Positions 58,056-64,000 of a DNA stretch of 64,000 nt are shown here, piece by piece; within the stretch, counting starts at the first letter, position 1; the number at the start of each line of letters is the position of its first letter. Under the pieces are notes generated by a model. That model saw only the letters and a program-made list of their open reading frames with translations, was not told the DNA's origin and ran no database searches. Made by a program: the position numbers and the translations under genes. Source of the DNA: Campanula takesimana (Eukaryota > Streptophyta > Magnoliopsida > Asterales > Campanulaceae); contig JAOWBW010000427.1 in assembly GCA_026119855.1 (NCBI GenBank), positions 682,001 through 746,000 on the forward strand, read 5' to 3'.

Positions 58056-58562
58056 CTAAGAACCTTGGAGGATGCATAAGGAATCTTTTCTTTCGCCCTT
58101 CATAATCACATCCGAACCTTTGTAGACATACAGAACTCCACCTTCACCTTTGAAACTGTATCCCTTCTTGTCCAACCGACTAAGTGATACCCGATTCTTT
58201 GCTACTTGTGGAACGTGTCTTACCTTGTTCAATGTGAGATATTTATCCCCAGAAGTTCTCACCCTTACAGAGCCCATCCCAACTACTTCGCAGATAGATC
58301 CATTAGCCATATAAATACGGCCTCCATCATTCTGCTCATACGTTGTAAACTGCCCCTTGTGCGAACACATGCGATAAAAAACTCTCGAATCTAAAACCCA
58401 TGCAACTTCCTTGCACGCTTCTTCTTCGGTCACCAGGTCATAATCACCATCCTCATTCAGATTGTCACTGCTCGCCATCGCTGCAGCTGACTCAGAATTC
58501 TTTAGATGCGGAGTCAGATGTACAACTCTGAAATCTAACCAGATTATTGCATCGGGCAACAC
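58056..58562 (-). pseudogene. TE-9 Copia protease and gag-pre-integrase fragment
   Basis: Minus-strand frame of 168 codons; the first part is not obviously retroviral. From about residue 55 it matches Copia Pol: WVLDSRVFYRMCSHKGQF corresponds to the protease site LDSGCSxHMC with Gly replaced by Arg. GGRIYMANGSICEVVGMGSV and LNKVRHVPQVAKNRVSLSRL are the usual strands, and KGYSFKGEGGVLYVYKGS leads to LCILQGS, the start of gag-pre-integrase. The frame stops there; integrase and RT are absent. A dead protease, held as a relic. Confidence 0.88.
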
Positions 58563-58840
58563 AGATTTTGTATCTACTTCTAGATCACTAGAATAGACTA
58601 CAACGGATGTTATATCTTCAGATTATACCAGACAGCTAACTTCTGATCACAGAACCCTAGCTTCAAATCTCCATCTTCAGATGTAGATACTAGACACCGA
58701 AACGTTCTAGATGCGTTCTTGGATCACCAACGAACACCAGACAAACTTTCAGATTTAGATCTACCAGATTTGCTATTTCTAGCACAGATGAGCAATCACT
58801 GACTGCTCTCAAATGTGTCCAACCTACACACCCAAATTTT

Positions 58841-58990
58841 TGCACGGACACTACACGCGGACTGCACGTGCGCTGCACGAAAAAACTGCACGCGATCTAC
58901 ACCAAAACTGCACGCGACCCGCACCAAACTGCACTCGAACTGCACGTTTTCTGCACGCGATCTGCACTTTTTCTGCCCGCGATCTGCACG
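58841..58990 (-). repeat. CTGCAC-rich degenerate array in TE-9
   Basis: About ten CTGCACGC or CTGCAC words, spaced 9-25 bp, with shared CGCGATCTGCAC extensions. This is local amplification inside the TE-9 leader. Confidence 0.75.
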
Positions 58991-59117
58991 CCCAATGCAT
59001 AATCTTCTACCAGATAATAAACCTGTTCTTCCCGTCTAACTTGTTGATTTTCTGATCCATCCCGGAATCCATCTCTTTCTACCGCAGCGGAATGCCCTGA
59101 TCTTCCTTGACTAACCA

Positions 59118-59130
59118 GGCTCTGGTGCCA
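59118..59130 (-). other. TE-9 primer binding site
   Basis: TGGCACCAGAGCC on the minus strand, two mismatches from TGGTATCAGAGCC (initiator Met tRNA), 2 bp from the 5' LTR at 59133. Confidence 0.75.
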
Positions 59131-59132
59131 CT

Positions 59133-59741
59133 TGTTAGTAAATCAGACCCAAGAGATAGCAAATAATAATGAACTCAAATCAACACAGAATATACGTGGT
59201 TCACCAATTTCTATTGGCTACCTCCACGGGCAAAAAGAAACAAATATTATTATGGCGGAGAAACAATTACAAGAAGATGATCACACTAATCTGTGTTTGC
59301 ATGAACTTTGATCAAAGTTCCTAGCTATGCAAAACCCTAAATCTAGAATTATTGATCTTTCTTTCTTTCTGAGTAAAATAAGGTACTGAATTAAATTTGG
59401 GACAGAGGAAGTATATTTATACGTATACTTTAACCTCCATACTCTAATTCTATAAGGATATTTCCATATCCTTGTTCTTGACTAACTTTAATACATAAGC
59501 TATTAAAGTCCTTGTTGACTTTGGTGATATGCACGTCCAAAACCAATAGCCAGCCACAAGACCAAGAACAAATAACATTCGGCTTTTAATTTTCAGAAAA
59601 GGTATGCGCGCCCTTCAAGTGGCCGTATAAGACTTCTGACTTTTACCGTCTCATTATACTCCTTCTGCCTCGGAATTACGAACTTGTTAATTTAACCCTC
59701 TTAAATTTACGTCCTAAAATTCAAAGGCATTAAACTTAACA
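59133..59741 (-). repeat. TE-9 5' LTR
   Basis: A 609-bp LTR without the MITE. Minus-strand TATAAATA lies at 59421-59414. Confidence 0.92.
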
Positions 59742-59746
59742 ATACC

Positions 59747-61029
59747 TAATATTGGCCTTCACAAAAACATTACAGGAGTATGATTTGGCTTTGAAAACAC
59801 AAGTAATGGAAGCATTTGGGTCGACAATAAGAGTCAAACGAAGCATTCCAAGCACTACAACAAGAAGAAACAAAAACAATAAACAAAGGCTCCCAATGCA
59901 ATGGGGGAGAATACAATGGCTCTCGACTATGGAGAGAATAAAATGGCTCTCGACTACGGAGAGAAAATCTGATTCGTAAATTAATTGAATAAATACAAAA
60001 ACAAGTGAAACAAATCAAAAAAAAGAAAAAAGAAAATTGATGATAAATTAAGAAATACTGATGAGAATGATCATCTTCCAACCAAAATTCAAAAGGGAGT
60101 CCCATCAAAGTATAGATTGGATGTTGGTAAAAATAATGAGGCTTTCTTGAAAATGACGAAAAATACTAAATAAAATGGGACGAACTTTAGTCGAGGCTTG
60201 TGTTAGACACCATCTCCGCAAGAAGAAATTGCCCCGCTCAGGTGTTAACGGATTAACGACAATCTTCTCTAAGATGCAACGACTTTAACAATCGTTAGTA
60301 GAAGCACTTCAAACTAACGACTTCGGCGAACAAAGTTTAATGCTCAAAACCTCTGGACTTGAAGGGAATAATGGTTCAATATGACTCTCTCTCTCAGATT
60401 ACTCTAATGCTCTGGATGTTGGAATGAAATTCATTGGCAATCTGGGAGACAATTTATAGTTTTCTTTCTGGGAATAGGCATAATTCCATCCGGATGAATC
60501 ATGGCCGTCCGATCGATGAACCAAATTCATGGAACCGCCCCAACCCATACACGAATGGGTGCTCCTCCCATTCCGAACCGGCCCATGCCTATTCATACGG
60601 ACACGGACCAGATACCATGTACCGCTCTGTGGACCTATCTAGACGGGCCAAGGCCCAACCGAACTACCACCAACCCACTGGACCGAACTAGCCCACCATG
60701 CCTCCGAACCACCGTTGACTTTGTCAAAAGATTAAGGCTCTACAGATCCCAGCGACCGATGCGAAGTGCAAATTACGCCCTAAACCACCCTTCGCGCGCT
60801 TCGCGGGTTGTGGGTCAATATTGAGCTAGTCCAAAATTAGCTCAATTGACCACTAGCTAGCATGGTTGGTCCAAACGCCCACTTACCTTGTATGGTAGGA
60901 AGCCCACACTTGATTGGTACCACTTTAGATGAGCTATATTAAATACTCTCATCCTTTTCATTTTTCAACCAATGTGAGATACATGGCTTTCTATATTTCC
61001 AACGCTTCATAAACTCATTTCAAATTGCA
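59747..61029. other. Intergenic DNA, no gene recognised
   Basis: Contains a short two-copy repeat AATGGCTCTCGACTA with GGAGAGAA (about 59925-59970) and a GC-richer stretch at 60500-60830 with short open frames on both strands but no domain. It may hold old element remains that I cannot place. Confidence 0.4.
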
Positions 61030-61031
61030 TA

Positions 61032-61266
61032 CTCCCTCCGTCCCACCCGACTTAGGATTCTTGGTCAAACAATTTATAATTTGATCAAATATTTGAAGAA
61101 TTATAATGATGCTAATAAAAATTTAAAACTTGTTATTGTATCACGATTAATAATAAACTAAATAACTATTTTTAGATTTTCATTAAGATAATTATTTTTG
61201 TTCAAATTGTTGGTCAAAGTATAAATTGCTTGACCAAGAATCCTAAGTCGGGCGGGACAGAGGAAG
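61032..61266. mobile_element. Stowaway-type MITE, 235 bp
   Basis: The left end CTCCCTCCGTCCCACCCGAC with TTAGGATTCTTGGTCAA is the inverted repeat of the right end, which has TTGACCAAGAATCCTAAGTC then GGGACAGAGGAAG: a long inverted repeat of about 40 bp. TA lies at 61030-61031 and 61267-61268. Confidence 0.9.
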
Positions 61267-61276
61267 TACTTTGGGC

Positions 61277-61714
61277 TAGGGATGACCAAACCGGCCCGGA
61301 ACCGGAAAACCGGACCGAAACCGGACCGGAGAAGCCCGAAACCGAAGCGAACCGGCGATTTAACCGGAACCGGTGTAACCAAGGGCCGGTTAAGGTTCAC
61401 ATAAATGGCGAACCGGAACCGGAACCGGACCGGCGTTTCCATTAAAAAAAAATCCCTTGTTTTTCAATAAATTTTAACATGTTTATTCATTATTGTATGA
61501 TAAATAAAAATAATCCCTTGTTTTCCAATAAATTTTAACCTGCTTATTCATTATTATATGATAAAAAATAAAAAAAATGTAGTGTGGAACCGTACCGGAA
61601 TCGGATTGTGATGATCGGAACCGGAACCGGTGTAACCAAGGGCCGGTTAAGGTTCACATAAATGGCGAACCGAAACCGGCGGTTCCGAACCGGAACCGCT
61701 GTTGGTCATCCCTA
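61277..61714. mobile_element. hAT-type non-autonomous element, 438 bp
   Basis: Terminal inverted repeats TAGGGATGACCAA and TTGGTCATCCCTA with CTTTGGGC duplicated at 61269-61276 and 61715-61722. Rich in CCGGAACCGG words. A segment of about 40 bp around AACCAAGGGCCGGTTAAGG occurs twice (near 61377 and 61635). No transposase. Confidence 0.93.
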
Positions 61715-61722
61715 CTTTGGGC

Positions 61723-62941
61723 ATTAATTTCTCATTCACCCGGAAATAGTTTTGAGTAAATAAATGCATTTTCCTAATCTACACTAAATGTAGATTTTAA
61801 TTTAGTAACTTATTTTTATTTACACAAAATGAAACTATTTTGAAAATTTGGTCAAATGTGGTTAAACCACATTTGTCAAACACATTGCCAACATTGGATA
61901 TGATTAACAAATTTTGCTTACATAAAAAATCATCCTCGTAGTTGCGTGAATCATCATCTTCTTCTTGAAATGTCAAAAGTACAAGACGAAAACATGAAAA
62001 AATAAAAGAAAAGCATAAACAACAACACAATTATTGTAATCTCATTAAAATGAGATCACAAAAATTGTGTTGTTGAAGATTGATTATGGAAGAAAATGGA
62101 AGTTTTTTTAGAGAGAGAGAAGTTGAGAGAGAAGTTGGAGAGAAAGAAAAAGTCACACTAATTTTCACACACAAAAAAAAATAAAAAAATAATCCACTAT
62201 TTTTATGTTTGATTTTTTTTCCTAACTGTTCGTATATTTTCTTTTATTGAAACAACTACTTATCTTAAAAACTATAAATAGTTTTTCTTTAAAAAAATAT
62301 TATCTACGTTAAAAAAATATACTATCATCTTGAAATTGTTATTAACAAAATTAGTGAATTATTTCTTGCATTTATAATTTAAAAAAATAACTAAGTAAAT
62401 AGATTAAAAATTGAATTTTATTGTTTAGGAAGAGAAATATTCTCTACGCCTTGTAAAGATGAATTTCCTAATTTTTTACATTAATATATTTTATAGAAAA
62501 TAACCATGTAATATAATATGGAGGGAATATTTTATTTATAAAATTAAATATGTAAATTGTCCTTTTGAGTAGTTAGTCAATTTCTAGTAAAAAGTAATTT
62601 GTTTGTAAAATCACTAAGGCATAAAGCTCCAGTTTAGCGCATTTTTCATACCCCAACGGGTGCTTCAATTTATGCATTATTTTGATTTAAGACTAATTCA
62701 AATTTACTAGTATGAATCTCGTGCTCCGTACGGAGTACTTTTAAATTTATTTACTTTTTTTAAATGTCCATTACTTTTTTATCGTAATATATTTATTTTG
62801 TTATCACTTATATTTATTACATATTGTTACTTTATGATCGAGCAAAAAATGGGATCAATAGTGCCGGATCTAAGGTTGGATATCTGGAACGCCTTGCTAA
62901 GCCTGAAAAAGACGAACAAACGTGAACTTGGTCGGGGCTTC
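61723..62941. other. AT-rich intergenic DNA, nothing recognised
   Basis: Long runs of A and T with one purine-rich GAGAGAGA stretch near 62112-62150. No element ends or coding signal that I can support. Confidence 0.45.
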
Positions 62942-63300
62942 TGTTGGACCCAAAGGGGAAACAAGTGTATGAAAATAGCTAAAGGGAGGTGAATAGCGTT
63001 TTAAAATTCTTTTCAAACCATTTTGCAAATCAATGGCTTATGTGCACAGTTCTCAAATAAGCTAAGTATAGCGCGCAGAGAGTGTGTGAAATGCACAGCG
63101 GAAATTAAAGCAGCAACTGCGCAGGGTATACTGCGCAGAGTCTAAATACGCACGCGCTAATTTTGGCTAAAGAGTTGGATAAAAATGTGCTAAGGCAATA
63201 AGCAATAACAATCACAGCAGTAAAGATAGCAATCTGATAAGATCAAACAAAACAATAATTCAGAAATAAAATAAGCAGGAAACAAGCAGTAAGAAACAAG

Positions 63301-63482
63301 GTTCTAAAAAACAATAGGCGGTCGCTAGGCGCCGCAGGGCCGCCTAGCGCCTAGGCGGGGCCTAGGCGGGATCTAGGCGGGGTCGAGAATTCAGAAATAA
63401 GTACAATATCCTAGACGGGACCTAGGGGTTTCATGAACGCCTAGGCGAGGCCTAGGCGGCCTAGACGGGGGTTTTTTAGAAC
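63301..63482. mobile_element. Small foldback MITE rich in CCTAGGCG, 182 bp
   Basis: The ends GTTCTAAAAAAC and GTTTTTTAGAAC are perfect inverted repeats. The interior is GC-rich with more than ten CCTAGGCG or GCCTAGGCGG words in a very AT-rich setting. No clear target duplication was found, so the superfamily is open. TE-5 lacks it at the matching place. Confidence 0.75.
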
Positions 63483-63939
63483 ACTAAGAACAATGAACAA
63501 GCTATCTGGAGAGGTTCGATCGATGAAAGATCTACGTCCTCTACCAGGATGGTTAGTCTTGGATTTTCTAACTATGAGATTTATATTGATATGAGGAGCT
63601 TTTACAAGATTACACAGAATCAAAACTCAAATCAAAATCTATTCTATGAAGAGCAAATCCTAGACTAAACCGGTGTTTGTCAAGAAGTTAGATCTAAGTG
63701 ATCAAAGCTTCAAGAGGTGTGTGTGTGTGTCAGAAATTCTAGACTCTAATAATCTATAAGAAGAAGAGCACGAAGAATTATGGGTTTTACAAGGCTTAGG
63801 ATCTGGGCAGGAGTTTAAAGGTATGAAGGTTTGAAGGTTGTTCTTGTGAATATGGGATTTTAAGCAGCAATCTTCAGAGCTTCAAAGTTTCTCTTAGAAG
63901 GTAGGAACTCAAGCAACTTGGAAATGAAGATGAGCACGC

Positions 63940-63947
63940 TATTTATA
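63940..63947 (-). promoter_or_regulatory. TATA box of the TE-13 LTR
   Basis: TATAAATA on the minus strand followed by GCGTGCTC, at the place matching the TE-5 TATA box. Confidence 0.6.
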
Positions 63948-64000
63948 GCTGAGAGCTTGAAACTAGCCGTTGGAGCTCTGAGCAAGGACAATGCGCTGGC

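Larger units (their letters stand above)
56800..59741 (-). mobile_element. TE-9: small internally deleted Copia element
   Basis: Direct repeats at 56800-57607 and 59133-59741 serve as LTRs. Read on the minus strand the LTR starts TGTTAAGTTTAATGCC and ends CTAACA. The PBS relic TGGCACCAGAGCC lies at 59130-59118, and the PPT AAGGTGGAGAT next to the left LTR is the classic Copia form. The flanks CTACC (56795-56799) and ATACC (59742-59746) differ at one base. The interior is only about 1.5 kb and keeps a single coding fragment, so it is non-autonomous. Confidence 0.87.
62942..64000 (-). mobile_element. TE-13: LTR of the TE-5 family, cut by the window edge
   Basis: Starts TGTTGGACCCAAAGGGG and follows TE-5 through GTTTTAAAATTCTTTT, the TTCGATCGATGAAAGATC stretch, ACGTCCTCTACCAGGATGG and the TATA region. 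The far end is outside the window, so a solo LTR cannot be told from a full element. A 182-bp MITE is inserted in it. Confidence 0.82.

Noticed and set aside
60399..60824. Overlapping frames on both strands at 60.4-60.8 kb
   Set aside because: No domain or consistent frame; GC-richer intergenic DNA is the simpler reading.

Overview
The window looks like nuclear DNA of a flowering plant, most likely a eudicot. The signs are Stowaway MITEs ending in CTCCCTCCGTCC, Tat/Ogre, chromovirus and Copia LTR retrotransposons, hAT and MULE-like MITEs, and one intronless AP2/ERF gene. No species can be named. By my boundaries about nine tenths of the 64 kb is transposable-element DNA. The only host gene I can support is the ERF factor at 1838-2572. 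Names TE-1 to TE-13 are mine.

Layout. 1-3222: host DNA with a Stowaway MITE and the ERF gene. 3228-36168: TE-1, a Tat-lineage Ty3/gypsy element (target duplication TATCC). It has been entered three times: by chromovirus TE-2 in its 5' LTR (3826-12055, AGTTC), by solo LTR TE-3 in its reverse transcriptase (15596-17119, GCCGT/GCCCT), and by minus-strand Ogre-like TE-4 in its integrase (19008-29502, GGCGG). TE-4 itself carries solo LTR TE-5 (26951-28186). TE-1 also has an antisense gene unit between pol and the 3' LTR. 36174-37307: a short host island with a Stowaway. 37313-55953: TE-6, a Ty3/gypsy element (TGCTG), interrupted by the young chromovirus TE-7 (39971-48757, CCCAG) and a hAT MITE in its 3' LTR. 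55959-64000: host DNA with a small minus-strand Copia element TE-9 (56800-59741) holding a MULE-like MITE, then a Stowaway, a hAT MITE and the start of another LTR (TE-13) that runs off the window.

All gag-pol genes are broken by stops, frameshifts, deletions or insertions, so nothing here looks autonomous. TE-7 is closest to intact: its LTRs differ at roughly 18 sites by eye in about 2.08 kb.

The most unusual signal is in the TE-6 leader at about 49050-49598. It is a series of about 15 short hairpins with a conserved loop near TATTGAAAC, usually 9 nt, and stems that change on both sides so that pairing is kept. Just upstream lies a split ORF with a charged helical part, an acidic part and two AT-hook cores. 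Other points are a spliced antisense gene in TE-1 with a second acidic antisense ORF behind its own TATA box, a 54-bp satellite-like array in the TE-4 3' UTR, a recurrent AGCCCC word across TE-4, and GC-rich iterated islands in LTRs of several unrelated families, upstream of the TATA box where one can be placed.
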